From: Aphelocoma coerulescens
Lineage: Eukaryota; Chordata; Aves; Passeriformes; Corvidae
NCBI RefSeq assembly: GCF_041296385.1
Contig: NC_091017.1
Location: 11,278,001 to 11,342,000 of the forward strand
DNA: 64,000 nucleotides
Reading direction: 5' to 3'
The notes under the pieces are model-generated. The model worked only from the letters and a program-made list of their open reading frames with translations, did not search any database and was not told where the DNA came from. A program made the translations under genes and the position numbers. Within the stretch, counting starts at the first letter, position 1, and each line of letters opens with the position of its first letter. Below, piece after piece: positions 33,703-47,589 of this stretch.

Positions 33703-35696
33703 TTCAGCAGGCAGGAGACTCGGCAGCCACGCTTGTCTTGCAGCCCCGTTACGACGGGCCCCCGAGCCCCGCGCCCCGCGGCTTGGTTCTTCGCCTTTTT
33801 GAACACGCCGTACCTTCGTTCTCCCGGAGGCGGACGGTCGTCTGCTTCTGGCCCGGAACACTGTGCCCGGCAGCGAAGCGCTTTCTGCGGCAAGCTGCAA
33901 AGCGCCCGTCAGATGGCGATGCTGTCTGCCCGCTCCTTCTCGGCTCGAGTGTACCCCGGCGCACGCTGCCGTCTCGCAAGGAGCAAAGAGCTTCGGTAGA
34001 CGTCTCGCACCCAGGAGAAAGGTGCCAGGACGACACCACGTTCTTCCTCACCCCTTCTCGTGGCCCAGATTGTGGTGCTGCCTTCAAAGCCGTGCGCATT
34101 GAAAGACTCCTCCAGCAAGTGCTTCTCCCCTGGCACACTTCGCTCAGCGAGAGCTGCGTGGGCAGCGTGGACTCAGCGAAACCGAAAGGGTGTTCTTGTA
34201 GCTCGAGCTTGTTGGAGAGGATGAAAGTTTGGTGAGAAGGTTTCACAGCTATGCAGGCTTGGCACAAAGATCTCGGAATGTAGAAACGTAGCATGAGGTA
34301 GAAATGGGAGCAAGTTTTGACAGAGAGTAAAAGGTGTTTTGCTGAAACACTGATCACTGAGTAACCGAGAAGGCAAAGGTTGGAGATTGAGTTGGAAGGA
34401 GATTTTTTTTTCACGATTAGGACAACGGTATGTGAGTAGAAACAAGCACCCGTTTTTCACCAAGTAAATAAGTCTCGAGAAGGGCATAAGGAAATAGAAA
34501 AACATGTTTTGACCAAAAAGAGGGCTATCGCAGGCAAACAAGAAATGTTGATGTAGCAAGAAGAAGAAGAAGAAGAAGAAGAATGGGGGGGGTGTCTGAG
34601 AATTCTCCGTGGTAAGCTTCAATTGGAACTTGCTTACTCTTGCGACTGGAGAAGAATGCCTATAATACGGCAGTGCTAGTAGTCATGATAGGCTACAGGC
34701 AAATGTAAAGGTATTGGTGTATGGTGCCTATTGCTTGTCGTGTTTTAAGACACTCAGCAAAGAAAACTATCTAACGCTTTGTAAGTTGAACAGAAAGCGG
34801 CTCCAGGCATGCCTACCAGCTGTAGCTGACAGCTGTAGGGCTGGCTCTGGATACCCACTCCCTGAAATGCTGTGACTTCGCCTATGCAAGAAACAGCTTT
34901 CAAGAGAGCCGCCTGAAGTCCAGAGAGCCCTTCGTGAGCCTTTTTCCTATGGCGCTGTGGAAAGAAACCATGCACGCTACACCGTGGGTGCGTGCAGCCT
35001 GCTCGAGCAAAAGCGGCAAAGTTCAGTGCCCTCGCTGGGCTTCCCTTTCGTGCAGAAAACGTGAGGCGAAGAAGGAAGCCGCAGAGCAGCGGGCTTGCGT
35101 GTGCAGTGCACCGAGTTGCACAAGTCCAGCGAGGGCTCGTTCACGAGCCGAGCCGGCTGAGGGCGTCCTCGCTTCTGCCAAAGGGAACGCGGAGCCGTAG
35201 CGCTTCACCCCCCAGCGTGGAGATAGGCACTTCCCTAGTGGTTCAGCCTTGCAGAGTCCCTGCAGCTAGAGCTCACCCAGGAGCAGGCGTCAAAGCAGAA
35301 GGCCTTCCTAAAGCACCCCTTCTCCAAGCAGCCTCCGGAAAGGGCACATCACACTGCGGCTCTGCGCCTTTCTTCTAAGACAGACGCCCGGCTATGCTTT
35401 CGCGCTCGCGAAAGCTCCTCCTTGGCAGCCTCCAGCAGCTGCTCTCATGGAGAACGGCCGTAGAAGTCAAAGCCAGTGCTGGGCTGCACCTTCGCCTTCC
35501 CCAAGGAAGAAGCAACAGCAAACACGTCGGTGCACTCTGTATTTCCCTCCTCCGCTGCGTCCTACATGCATTCGCGTTCTCCAAAACTCGGAGACTGAAG
35601 GGAAGGGCAATTGCTTCCCCAGAGAGCTGCAAGGGGACTTAGGCGGCAGCAGCACGGGTAACTGCCGTGGAACTTGCTCCTTTCCCAAGGAGTGAA
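33703..35696 (+). repeat. Repeat unit 18 (1994 bp, long AAG form)
   Basis: Class B at its 5' end, then the long-AAG haplotype (T767, T847, (AAG)8, A1256, ACGTCGG, A1869). Private changes are T at 33800, a CpG lost on the opposite strand from the A99 allele, and A at 35057. Confidence 0.97.
34558..34581 (+). repeat. Expanded (AAG)8 microsatellite in unit 18
   Basis: Eight AAG triplets, same linked flanking alleles as in units 14 and 16. Confidence 0.95.
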
Positions 35697-37678
35697 TTCA
35701 GCAGGCAGGAGACTCGGCAGCCACGCTTGTCTTGCAGCCCCGTTACGACGGGCCCCCGAGCCCCGCGCCCCGCGGCTTGGTTCTTCGCCTTTTCGAACAC
35801 GCCGTACCTTCGTTCTCCCGGAGGCGGACGGTCGTCTGCTTCTGGCCCGGAACACTGTGCCCGGCAGCGAAGCGCTTTCTGCGGCAAGCTGCAAAGCGCC
35901 CGTCAGATGGCGATGCTGTCTGCCCGCTCCTTCTCGGCTCGAGTGTACCCCGGCGCACGCTGCCGTCTCGCAAGGAGCAAAGAGCTTCGGTAGACGTCTC
36001 GCACACAGGAGAAAGGTGCCAGGACGACACCACGTTCTTCCTCACCCCTTCTCGTGGCCCAGATTGTGGTGCTGCCTTCAAAGCCGTGCGCATTGAAAGA
36101 CTCCTCCAGCAAGTGCTTCTCCCCTGGCACACTTCGCTCAGCGAGAGCTGCGTGGGCAGCGTGGACTCAGCGAAACCGAAAGGGTGTTCTTGTAGCTCGA
36201 GCTTGTTGGAGAGGATGAAAGTATAGTGAGAAGGTTTCACAACTATGCAGGCTTGGCACAAAGATCTCGGAATGTAGAAACGTAGCATGAGGTAGAAATG
36301 GGAGCAAGTTTTGACAGAGAGTAAAAGGTGTTTTGCTGAAACACTGGTCACTGAATAACCGAGAAGGCAAAGGTTGGAGATTGAGTTGGAAGGAGATTTT
36401 TTTTTCATGATTAGGACAACGGTATGTGAGTAGAAACAAGCACCCGTTTTTCACCAAGTAAACAAGTCTCGAGAAGGGCATAAGGAAATAGAAAAACATG
36501 TTTTGACCAAAAAGAGGGCTATCGCAGGCAAACAAGAAATGTCGATGTAGCAAGAAGAAGAAGGATGGGGGGGGTGTCTGAGAATTCTCCGTGGTAAGCT
36601 TCAATTGGAACTTGCTTACTCTTGCGACTGGAGAAGAATGCCTATAATACGGCAGTGCTAGTAGTCATGATAGGCTACAGGCAAATGTAAAGGTATTGGT
36701 GTATGGTGCCTATTGCTTGTCGTGTTTTAAGACACTCAGCAAAGAAAACTATCTAACGCTTTGTAAGTTGAACAGAAAGCGGCTCCAGGCATGCCTACCA
36801 GCTGTAGCTGACAGCTGTAGGGCTGGCTCTGGATACCCACTCCCTGAAATGCTGTGACTTCGCCTATGCAAGAAACAGCTTTCAAGAGAGCCGCCTGAAG
36901 TCCAGAGAGCCCTTCGTGAGCCTTTTTCCTATGGCGCTGTGGAAAGAAACCGTGCACGCTACACCGTGGGTGCGTGCAGCCTGCTCGAGCAAAAGCGGCA
37001 AAGTTCAGTGCCCTCGCTGGGCTTCCCTTTCGTGCAGACAACGTGAGGCGAAGAAGGAAGCCGCAGAGCAGCGGGCTTGCGTGTGCAGTGCACCGAGTTG
37101 CACAAGTCCAGCGAGGGCTCGTTCACGAGCCGAGCCGGCTGAGGGCGTCCTCGCTTCTGCCAAAGGGAACGCGGAGCCGTAGCGCTTCACCCCCCAGCGT
37201 GGAGATAGGCACTTCCCTAGTGGTTCAGCCTTGCAGAGTCCCTGCAGCTAGAGCTCACCCAGGAGCAGGCGTCAAAGCAGAAGGCCTTCCTAAAGCACCC
37301 CTTCTCCAAGCAGCCTCCGGAAAGGGCACATCACACTGCGGCTCTGCGCCTTTCTTCTAAGGCAGACGCCCGGCTATGCTTTCGCGCTCGCGAAAGCTCC
37401 TCCTTGGCAGCCTCCAGCAGCTGCTCTCATGGAGAACGGCCGTAGAAGTCAAAGCCAGTGCTGGGCTGCACCTTCGCCTTCCCCAAGGAAGAAGCAACAG
37501 CAAACTCGGAGGTGCACTCTGTATTTCCCTCCTCCGCTGCGTCCTACATGCATTCGCGTTCTCCGAAACTCGGAGACTGAAGGGAAGGGCAATTGCTTCC
37601 CCAGAGAGCTGCAAGGGGACTTAGGCGGCAGCAGCACGGGTAACTGCCGTGGAACTTGCTCCTTTCCCAAGGAGTGAA
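35697..37678 (+). repeat. Repeat unit 19 (1982 bp)
   Basis: Of unit 4-like type in the centre (A546, A659, CATG) but with (AAG)4-GAT and C at u929. It carries GTATAG at 36221-36226 in place of GTTTGG, a two-base change shared only with unit 32, thirteen units away. Confidence 0.97.
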
Positions 37679-39660
37679 TTCAGCAGGCAGGAGACTCGGC
37701 AGCCACGCTTGTCTTGCAGCCCCATTACGACGGGCCCCCGAGCCCCGCGCCCCGCGGCTTGGTTCTTCGCCTTTTCGAACACGCCGTACCTTCGTTCTCC
37801 CGGAGGCGGACGGTCGTCTGCTTCTGGCCCGGAACACTGTGCCCGGCAGCGAAGCGCTTTCTGCGGCAAGCTGCAAAGCGCCCGTCAGATGGCGATGCTG
37901 TCTGCCCGCTCCTTCTCGGCTCGAGTGTACCCCGGCGCACGCTGCCGTCTCGCAAGGAGCAAAGAGCTTCGGTAGACGTCTCGCACACAGGAGAAAGGTG
38001 CCAGGACGACACCACGTTCTTCCTCACCCCTTCTCGTGGCCCAGATTGTGGTGCTGCCTTCAAAGCCGTGCGCATTGAAAGACTCCTCCAGCAAGTGCTT
38101 CTCCCCTGGCACACTTCGCTCAGCGAGAGCTGCGTGGGCAGCGTGGACTCAGCGAAACCGAAAGGGTGTTCTTGTAGCTCGAGCTTGTTGGAGAGGATGA
38201 AAGTTTGGTGAGAAGGTTTCACAGCTATGCAGGCTTGGCACAAAGATCTCGGAATGTAGAAACGTAGCATGAGGTAGAAATGGGAGCAAGTTTTGACAGA
38301 GAGTAAAAGGTGTTTTGCTGAAACACTGATCACTGAGTAACCGAGAAGGCAAAGGTTGGAGATTGAGTTGGAAGGAGATTTTTTTCTCACGATTAGGACA
38401 ACGGTATGTGAGTAGAAACAAGCACCCGTTTTTCACCAAGTAAACAAGTCTCGAGAAGGGCATAAGGAAATAGAAAAACATGTTTTGACCAAAAAGAGGG
38501 CTATCGCAGGCAAACAAGAAATGTCGATGTAGCAAGAAGAAGAAGGTTGGGGGGGGTGTCTGAGAATTCTCCGTGGTAAGCTTCAATTGGAACTTGCTTA
38601 CTCTTGCGACTGGAGAAGAATGCCTATAATACGGCAGTGCTAGTAGTCATGATAGGCTACAGGCAAATGTAAAGGTATTGGTGTATGGTGCCTATTGCTT
38701 GTCGTGTTTTAAGACACTCAGCAAAGAAAACTATCTAACGCTTTGTAAGTTGAACAGAAAGCGGCTCCAGGCATGCCTACCAGCTGTAGCTGACAGCTGT
38801 AGGGCTGGCTCTGGATACCCACTCCCTGAAATGCTGTGACTTTGCCTATGCAAGAAACAGCTTTCAAGAGAGCCGCCTGAAGTCCAGAGAGCCCTTCATG
38901 AGCCTTTTTCCTATGGCGCTGTGGAAAGAAACCGTGCACGCTACACCGTGGGTGCGTGCAGCCTGCTCGAGCAAAAGCGGCAAAGTTCAGTGCCCTCGCT
39001 GGGCTTCCCTTTCGTGCAGACAACGTGAGGCGAAGAAGGAAGCCGCAGAGCAGCGGGCTTGCGTGTGCAGTGCACCGAGTTGCACAAGTCCAGCGAGGGC
39101 TCGTTCACGAGCCGAGCCGGCTGAGGGCGTCCTCGCTTCTGCCAAAGGGAACGCGGAGCCGTAGCGCTTCACCCCCCAGCGTGGAGATAGGCACTTCCCT
39201 AGTGGTTCAGCCTTGCAGAGTCCCTGCAGCTAGAGCTCACCCAGGAGCAGGCGTCAAAGCAGAAGGCCTTCCTAAAGCACCCCTTCTCCAAGCAGCCTCC
39301 GGAAAGGGCACATCACACTGCGGCTCTGCGCCTTTCTTCTAAGGCAGACGCCCGGCTATGCTTTCGCGCTCGCGAAAGCTCCTCCTTGGCAGCCTCCAGC
39401 AGCTGCTCTCATGGAGAACGGCCGTAGAAGTCAAAGCCAGTGCTGGGCTGCACCTTCGCCTTCCCCAAGGAAGAAGCAACAGCAAACTCGGAGGTGCACT
39501 CTGTATTTCCCTCCTCCGCTGCGTCCTACATGCATTCGCGTTCTCCGAAACTCGGAGACTGAAGGGAAGGGCAATTGCTTCCCCAGAGAGCTGCAAGGGG
39601 ACTTAGGCGGCAGCAGCACGGGTAACTGCCGTGGAACTTGCTCCTTTCCCAAGGAGTGAA
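37679..39660 (+). repeat. Repeat unit 20 (1982 bp)
   Basis: Has A at u46, A at u309, A at u651 and T7-CTC. Private changes are T at 38547 after the AAG run, a lost CpG at 38843 and a lost CpG at 38898. The last of these turns a GTG into an ATG in a short + frame. Confidence 0.97.
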
Positions 39661-41643
39661 TTCAGCAGGCAGGAGACTCGGCAGCCACGCTTGTCTTGCA
39701 GCCCCGTTACGACGGGCCCCCGAGCCCCGCGCCCCGCGGCTTGGTTCTTCGCCTTTTCGAACACGCCGTACCTTCGTTCTCCCGGAGGCGGACGGTCGTC
39801 TGCTTCTGGCCCGGAACACTGTGCCCGGCAGCGAAGCGCTTTCTGCGGCAAGCTGCAAAGCGCCCGTCAGATGGCGATGCTGTCTGCCCGCTCCTTCTCG
39901 GCTCGAGTGTACCCCGGCGCACGCTGCCGTCTCGCAAGGAGCAAAGAGCTTCGGTAGACGTCTCGCACCCAGGAGAAAGGTGCCAGGACGACACCACGTT
40001 CTTCCTCACCCCTTCTCGTGGCCCAGATTGTGGTGCTGCCTTCAAAGCCGTGCGCATTGAAAGACTCCTCCAGCAAGTGCTTCTCCCCTGGCACACTTCG
40101 CTCAGCGAGAGCTGCGTGGGCAGCGTGGACTCAGCGAAACCGAAAGGGTGTTCTTGTAGCTCGAGCTTGTTGGAGAGGATGAAAGTTTGGTGAGAAGGTT
40201 TCACAGCTATGCAGGCTTGGCACAAAGATCTCGGAATGTAGAAACGTAGCATGAGGTAGAAATGGGAGCAAGTTTTGACAGAGAGTAAAAGGTGTTTTGC
40301 TGAAACACTGATCACTGAGTAACCGAGAAGGCAAAGGTTGGAGATTGAGTTGGAAGGAGATTTTTTTCTCACGATTAGGACAACGGTATGTGAGTAGAAA
40401 CAAGCACCCGTTTTTCACCAAGTAAACAAGTCTCGAGAAGGGCATAAGGAAATAGAAAAACATGTTTTGACCAAAAAGAGGGCTATCGCAGGCAAACAAG
40501 AAATGTCGATGTAGCAAGAAGAAGAAGGATGGGGGGGGGTGTCTGAGAATTCTCCGTGGTAAGCTTCAATTGGAACTTGCTTACTCTTGCGACTGGAGAA
40601 GAATGCCTATAATACGGCAGTGCTAGTAGTCATGATAGGCTACAGGCAAATGTAAAGGTATTGGTGTATGGTGCCTATTGCTTGTCGTGTTTTAAGACAC
40701 TCAGCAAAGAAAACTATCTAACGCTTTGTAAGTTGAACAGAAAGCGGCTCCAGGCATGCCTACCAGCTGTAGCTGACAGCTGTAGGGCTGGCTCTGGATA
40801 CCCACTCCCTGAAATGCTGTGACTTCGCCTATGCAAGAAACAGCTTTCAAGAGAGCCGCCTGAAGTCCAGAGAGCCCTTCGTGAGCCTTTTTCCTATGGC
40901 GCTGTGGAAAGAAACCGTGCACGCTACACCGTGGGTGCGTGCAGCCTGCTCGAGCAAAAGCGGCAAAGTTCAGTGCCCTCGCTGGGCTTCCCTTTCGTGC
41001 AGACAACGTGAGGCGAAGAAGGAAGCCGCAGAGCAGCGGGCTTGCGTGTGCAGTGCACCGAGTTGCACAAGTCCAGCGAGGGCTCGTTCACGAGCCGAGC
41101 CGGCTGAGGGCGTCCTCGCTTCTGCCAAAGGGAACGCGGAGCCGTAGCGCTTCACCCCCCAGCGTGGAGATAGGCACTTCCCTAGTGGTTCAGCCTTGCA
41201 GAGTCCCTGCAGCTAGAGCTCACCCAGGAGCAGGCGTCAAAGCAGAAGGCCTTCCTAAAGCACCCCTTCTCCAAGCAGCCTCCGGAAAGGGCACATCACA
41301 CTGCGGCTCTGCGCCTTTCTTCTAAGGCAGACGCCCGGCTATGCTTTCGCGCTCGCGAAAGCTCCTCCTTGGCAGCCTCCAGCAGCTGCTCTCATGGAGA
41401 ACGGCCGTAGAAGTCAAAGCCAGTGCTGGGCTGCACCTTCGCCTTCCCCAAGGAAGAAGCAACAGCAAACACGTCGGTGCACTCTGTATTTCCCTCCTCC
41501 GCTGCGTCCTACATGCATTCGCGTTCTCCGAAACTCGGAGACTGAAGGGAAGGGCAATTGCTTCCCCAGAGAGCTGCAAGGGGACTTAGGCGGCAGCAGC
41601 ACGGGTAACTGCCGTGGAACTTGCTCCTTTCCCAAGGAGTGAA
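39661..41643 (+). repeat. Repeat unit 21 (1983 bp, G9)
   Basis: It matches unit 10 at every diagnostic site: class B, C309, A651, G9, C915, A964, ACGTCGG and G1928. It is therefore a distant near-identical copy, eleven units away. Confidence 0.97.
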
Positions 41644-43625
41644 TTCAGCAGGCAGGAGACTCGGCAGCCACGCTTGTCTTGCAGCCCCATTACGACGGGC
41701 CCCCGAGCCCCGCGCCCCGCGGCTTGGTTCTTCGCCTTTTCGAACACGCCGTACCTTCGTTCTCCCGGAGGCGGACGGTCGTCTGCTTCTGGCCCGGAAC
41801 ACTGTGCCCGGCAGCGAAGCGCTTTCTGCGGCAAGCTGCAAAGCGCCCGTCAGATGGCGATGCTGTCTGCCCGCTCCTTCTCGGCTCGAGTGTACCCCGG
41901 CGCACGCTGCCGTCTCGCAAGGAGCAAAGAGCTTCGGTAGACGTCTCGCACCCAGGAGAAAGGTGCCAGGACGACACCACGTTCTTCCTCACCCCTTCTC
42001 GTGGCCCAGATTGTGGTGCTGCCTTCAAAGCCGTGCGCATTGAAAGACTCCTCCAGCAAGTGCTTCTCCCCTGGCACACTTCGCTCAGCGAGAGCTGCGT
42101 GGGCAGCGTGGACTCAGCGAAACCGAAAGGGTGTTCTTGTAGCTCGAGCTTGTTGGAGAGGATGAAAGTTTGGTGAGAAGGTTTCACAGCTATGCAGGCT
42201 TGGCACAAAGATCTCGGAATGTAGAAACGTAGCATGAGGTAGAAATGGGAGCAAGTTTTGACAGAGAGTAAAAGGTGTTTTGCTGAAACACTGATCACTG
42301 AGTAACCGAGAAGGCAAAGGTTGGAGATTGAGTTGGAAGGAGATTTTTTTCTCACGATTAGGACAACGGTATGTGAGTAGAAACAAGCACCCGTTTTTCA
42401 CCAAGTAAACAAGTCTCGAGAAGGGCATAAGGAAATAGAAAAACATGTTTTGACCAAAAAGAGGGCTATCGCAGGCAAACAAGAAATGTCGATGTAGCAA
42501 GAAGAAGAAGGATGGGGGGGGTGTCTGAGAATTCTCCGTGGTAAGCTTCAATTGGAACTTGCTTACTCTTGCGACTGGAGAAGAATGCCTATAATACGGC
42601 AGTGCTAGTAGTCATGATAGGCTACAGGCAAATGTAAAGGTATTGGTGTATGGTGCCTATTGCTTGTCGTGTTTTAAGACACTCAGCAAAGAAAACTATC
42701 TAACGCTTTGTAAGTTGAACAGAAAGCGGCTCCAGGCATGCCTACCAGCTGTAGCTGACAGCTGTAGGGCTGGCTCTGGATACCCACTCCCTGAAATGCT
42801 GTGACTTCGCCTATGCAAGAAACAGCTTTCAAGAGAGCCGCCTGAAGTCCAGAGAGCCCTTCGTGAGCCTTTTTCCTATGGCGCTGTGGAAAGAAACCGT
42901 GCACGCTACACCGTGGGTGCGTGCAGCCTGCTCGAGCAAAAGCGGCAAAGTTCAGTGCCCTCGCTGGGCTTCCCTTTCGTGCAGACAACGTGAGGCGAAG
43001 AAGGAAGCCGCAGAGCAGCGGGCTTGCGTGTGCAGTGCACCGAGTTGCACAAGTCCAGCGAGGGCTCGTTCACGAGCCGAGCCGGCTGAGGGCGTCCTCG
43101 CTTCTGCCAAAGGGAACGCGGAGCCGTAGCGCTTCACCCCCCAGCGTGGAGATAGGCACTTCCCTAGTGGTTCAGCCTTGCAGAGTCCCTGCAGCTAGAG
43201 CTCACCCAGGAGCAGGCGTCAAAGCAGAAGGCCTTCCTAAAGCACCCCTTCTCCAAGCAGCCTCCGGAAAGGGCACATCACACTGCGGCTCTGCGCCTTT
43301 CTTCTAAGGCAGACGCCCGGCTATGCTTTCGCGCTCGCGAAAGCTCCTCCTTGGCAGCCTCCAGCAGCTGCTCTCATGGAGAACGGCCGTAGAAGTCAAA
43401 GCCAGTGCTGGGCTGCACCTTCGCCTTCCCCAAGGAAGAAGCAACAGCAAACACGTCGGTGCACTCTGTATTTCCCTCCTCCGCTGCGTCCTACATGCAT
43501 TCGCGTTCTCCGAAACTCGGAGACTGAAGGGAAGGGCAATTGCTTCCCCAGAGAGCTGCAAGGGGACTTAGGCGGCAGCAGCACGGGTAACTGCCGTGGA
43601 ACTTGCTCCTTTCCCAAGGAGTGAA
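41644..43625 (+). repeat. Repeat unit 22 (1982 bp)
   Basis: Like unit 21 but with A at u46 and G8 rather than G9. It keeps the ACGTCGG microhaplotype. Confidence 0.97.
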
Positions 43626-45607
43626 TTCAGCAGGCAGGAGACTCGGCAGCCACGCTTGTCTTGCAGCCCCATTACGACGGGCCCCCGAGCCCCGCGCCCC
43701 GCGGCTTGGTTCTTCGCCTTTTCGAACACGCCGTACCTTCGTTCTCCCGGAGGCGGACGGTCGTCTGCTTCTGGCCCGGAACACTGTGCCCGGCAGCGAA
43801 GCGCTTTCTGCGGCAAGCTGCAAAGCGCCCGTCAGATGGCGATGCTGTCTGCCCGCTCCTTCTCGGCTCGAGTGTACCGCGGCGCACGCTGCCGTCTCGC
43901 AAGGAGCAAAGAGCTTCGGTAGACGTCTCGCACACAGGAGAAAGGTGCCAGGACGACACCACGTTCTTCCTCACCCCTTCTCGTGGCCCAGATTGTGGTG
44001 CTGCCTTCAAAGCCGTGCGCATTGAAAGACTCCTCCAGCAAGTGCTTCTCCCCTGGCACACTTCGCTCAGCGAGAGCTGCGTGGGCAGCGTGGACTCAGC
44101 GAAACCGAAAGGGTGTTCTTGTAGCTCGAGCTTGTTGGAGAGGATGAAAGTTTGGTGAGAAGGTTTCACAGCTATGCAGGCTTGGCACAAAGATCTCGGA
44201 ATGTAGAAACGTAGCATGAGGTAGAAATGGGAGCAAGTTTTGACAGAGAGTAAAAGGTGTTTTGCTGAAACACTGGTCACTGAGTAACCGAGAAGGCAAA
44301 GGTTGGAGATTGAGTTGGAAGGAGATTTTTTTCTCACGATTAGGACAACGGTATGTGAGTAGAAACAAGCACCCGTTTTTCACCAAGTAAACAAGTCTTG
44401 AGAAGGGCATAAGGAAATAGAAAAACATGTTTTGACCAAAAAGAGGGCTATCGCAGGCAAACAAGAAATGTCGATGTAGCAAGAAGAAGAAGGATGGGGG
44501 GGGTGTCTGAGAATTCTCCGTGGTAAGCTTCAATTGGAACTTGCTTACTCTTGCGACTGGAGAAGAATGCCTATAATACGGCAGTGCTAGTAGTCATGAT
44601 AGGCTACAGGCAAATGTAAAGGTATTGGTGTATGGTGCCTATTGCTTGTCGTGTTTTAAGACACTCAGCAAAGAAAACTATCTAACGCTTTGTAAGTTGA
44701 ACAGAAAGCGGCTCCAGGCATGCCTACCAGCTGTAGCTGACAGCTGTAGGGCTGGCTCTGGATACCCACTCCCTGAAATGCTGTGACTTCGCCTATGCAA
44801 GAAACAGCTTTCAAGAGAGCCGCCTGAAGTCCAGAGAGCCCTTCGTGAGCCTTTTTCCTATGGCGCTGTGGAAAGAAACCGTGCACGCTACACCGTGGGT
44901 GCGTGCAGCCTGCTCGAGCAAAAGCGGCAAAGTTCAGTGCCCTCGCTGGGCTTCCCTTTCGTGCAGACAACGTGAGGCGAAGAAGGAAGCCGCAGAGCAG
45001 CGGGCTTGCGTGTGCAGTGCACCGAGTTGCACAAGTCCAGCGAGGGCTCGTTCACGAGCCGAGCCGGCTGAGGGCGTCCTCGCTTCTGCCAAAGGGAACG
45101 CGGAGCCGTAGCGCTTCACCCCCCAGCGTGGAGATAGGCACTTCCCTAGTGGTTCAGCCTTGCAGAGTCCCTGCAGCTAGAGCTCACCCAGGAGCAGGCG
45201 TCAAAGCAGAAGGCCTTCCTAAAGCACCCCTTCTCCAAGCAGCCTCCGGAAAGGGCACATCACACTGCGGCTCTGCGCCTTTCTTCTAAGGCAGACGCCC
45301 GGCTATGCTTTCGCGCTCGCGAAAGCTCCTCCTTGGCAGCCTCCAGCAGCTGCTCTCATGGAGAACGGCCGTAGAAGTCAAAGCCAGTGCTGGGCTGCAC
45401 CTTCGCCTTCCCCAAGGAAGAAGCAACAGCAAACTCGGAGGTGCACTCTGTATTTCCCTCCTCCGCTGCGTCCTACATGCATTCGCGTTCTCCGAAACTC
45501 GGAGACTGAAGGGAAGGGCAATTGCTTCCCCAGAGAGCTGCAAGGGGACTTAGGCGGCAGCAGCACGGGTAACTGCCGTGGAACTTGCTCCTTTCCCAAG
45601 GAGTGAA
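43626..45607 (+). repeat. Repeat unit 23 (1982 bp)
   Basis: Combines A at u46 with G at u254 and A at u309, then G546, G651, T7-CTC and T at u774. The 3' end is class B with GGAGG. Confidence 0.97.
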
Positions 45608-47589
45608 TTCAGCAGGCAGGAGACTCGGCAGCCACGCTTGTCTTGCAGCCCCATTACGACGGGCCCCCGAGCCCCGCGCCCCGCGGCTTGGTTCTTCGCC
45701 TTTTCGAACACGCCGTACCTTCGTTCTCCCGGAGGCGGACGGTCGTCTGCTTCTGGCCCGGAACACTGTGCCCGGCAGCGAAGCGCTTTCTGCGGCAAGC
45801 TGCAAAGCGCCCGTCAGATGGCGATGCTGTCTGCCCGCTCCTTCTCGGCTCGAGTGTACCCCGGCGCACGCTGCCGTCTCGCAAGGAGCAAAGAGCTTCG
45901 GTAGACGTCTCGCACACAGGAGAAAGGTGCCAGGACGACACCACGTTCTTCCTCACCCCTTCTCGTGGCCCAGATTGTGGTGCTGCCTTCAAAGCCGTGC
46001 GCATTGAAAGACTCCTCCAGCAAGTGCTTCTCCCCTGGCACACTTCGCTCAGCGAGAGCTGCGTGGGCAGCGTGGACTCAGCGAAACCGAAAGGGTGTTC
46101 TTGTAGCTCGAGCTTGTTGGAGAGGATGAAAGTTTGGTGAGAAGGTTTCACAGCTATGCAGGCTTGGCACAAAGATCTCGGAATGTAGAAACGTAGCATG
46201 AGGTAGAAATGGGAGCAAGTTTTGACAGAGAGTAAAAGGTGTTTTGCTGAAACACTGGTCACTGAGTAACCGAGAAGGCAAAGGTTGGAGATTGAGTTGG
46301 AAGGAGATTTTTTTCTCACGATTAGGACAACGGTATGTGAGTAGAAACAAGCACCCGTTTTTCACCAAGTAAACAAGTCTTGAGAAGGGCATAAGGAAAT
46401 AGAAAAACATGTTTTGACCAAAAAGAGGGCTATCGCAGGCAAACAAGAAATGTCGATGTAGCAAGAAGAAGAAGGATGGGGGGGGTGTCTGAGAATTCTC
46501 CGTGGTAAGCTTCAATTGGAACTTGCTTACTCTTGCGACTGGAGAAGAATGCCTATAATACGGCAGTGCTAGTAGTCATGATAGGCTACAGGCAAATGTA
46601 AAGGTATTGGTGTATGGTGCCTATTGCTTGTCGTGTTTTAAGACACTCAGCAAAGAAAACTATCTAACGCTTTGTAAGTTGAACAGAAAGCGGCTCCAGG
46701 CATGCCTACCAGCTGTAGCTGACAGCTGTAGGGCTGGCTCTGGATACCCACTCCCTGAAATGCTGTGACTTCGCCTATGCAAGAAACAGCTTTCAAGAGA
46801 GCCGCCTGAAGTCCAGAGAGCCCTTCGTGAGCCTTTTTCCTATGGCGCTGTGGAAAGAAACCGTGCACGCTACACCGTGGGTGCGTGCAGCCTGCTCGAG
46901 CAAAAGCGGCAAAGTTCAGTGCCCTCGCTGGGCTTCCCTTTCGTGCAGACAACGTGAGGCGAAGAAGGAAGCCGCAGAGCAGCGGGCTTGCGTGTGCAGT
47001 GCACCGAGTTGCACAAGTCCAGCGAGGGCTCGTTCACGAGCCGAGCCGGCTGAGGGCGTCCTCGCTTCTGCCAAAGGGAACGCGGAGCCGTAGCGCTTCA
47101 CCCCCCAGCGTGGAGATAGGCACTTCCCTAGTGGTTCAGCCTTGCAGAGTCCCTGCAGCTAGAGCTCACCCAGGAGCAGGCGTCAAAGCAGAAGGCCTTC
47201 CTAAAGCACCCCTTCTCCAAGCAGCCTCCGGAAAGGGCACATCACACTGCGGCTCTGCGCCTTTCTTCTAAGGCAGACGCCCGGCTATGCTTTCGCGCTC
47301 GCGAAAGCTCCTCCTTGGCAGCCTCCAGCAGCTGCTCTCATGGAGAACGGCCGTAGAAGTCAAAGCCAGTGCTGGGCTGCACCTTCGCCTTCCCCAAGGA
47401 AGAAGCAACAGCAAACTCGGCGATGCACTCTGTACTTCCCTCCTCCGCTGCGTCCTACATGCATTCGCGTTCTCCGAAACTCGGAGACTGAAGGGAAGGG
47501 CAATTGCTTCCCCAGAGAGCTGCAAGGGGACTTATGCGGCAGCAGCACGGGTAACTGCCGTGGAACTTGCTCCTTTCCCAAGGAGTGAA
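45608..47589 (+). repeat. Repeat unit 24 (1982 bp)
   Basis: Its 5' end is like unit 23 without G254. The 3' end switches to class A with CGATG and T at u1928, so the ATG frame at 47287 runs on into unit 25. It begins the two-unit block copied from about 49874. Confidence 0.97.
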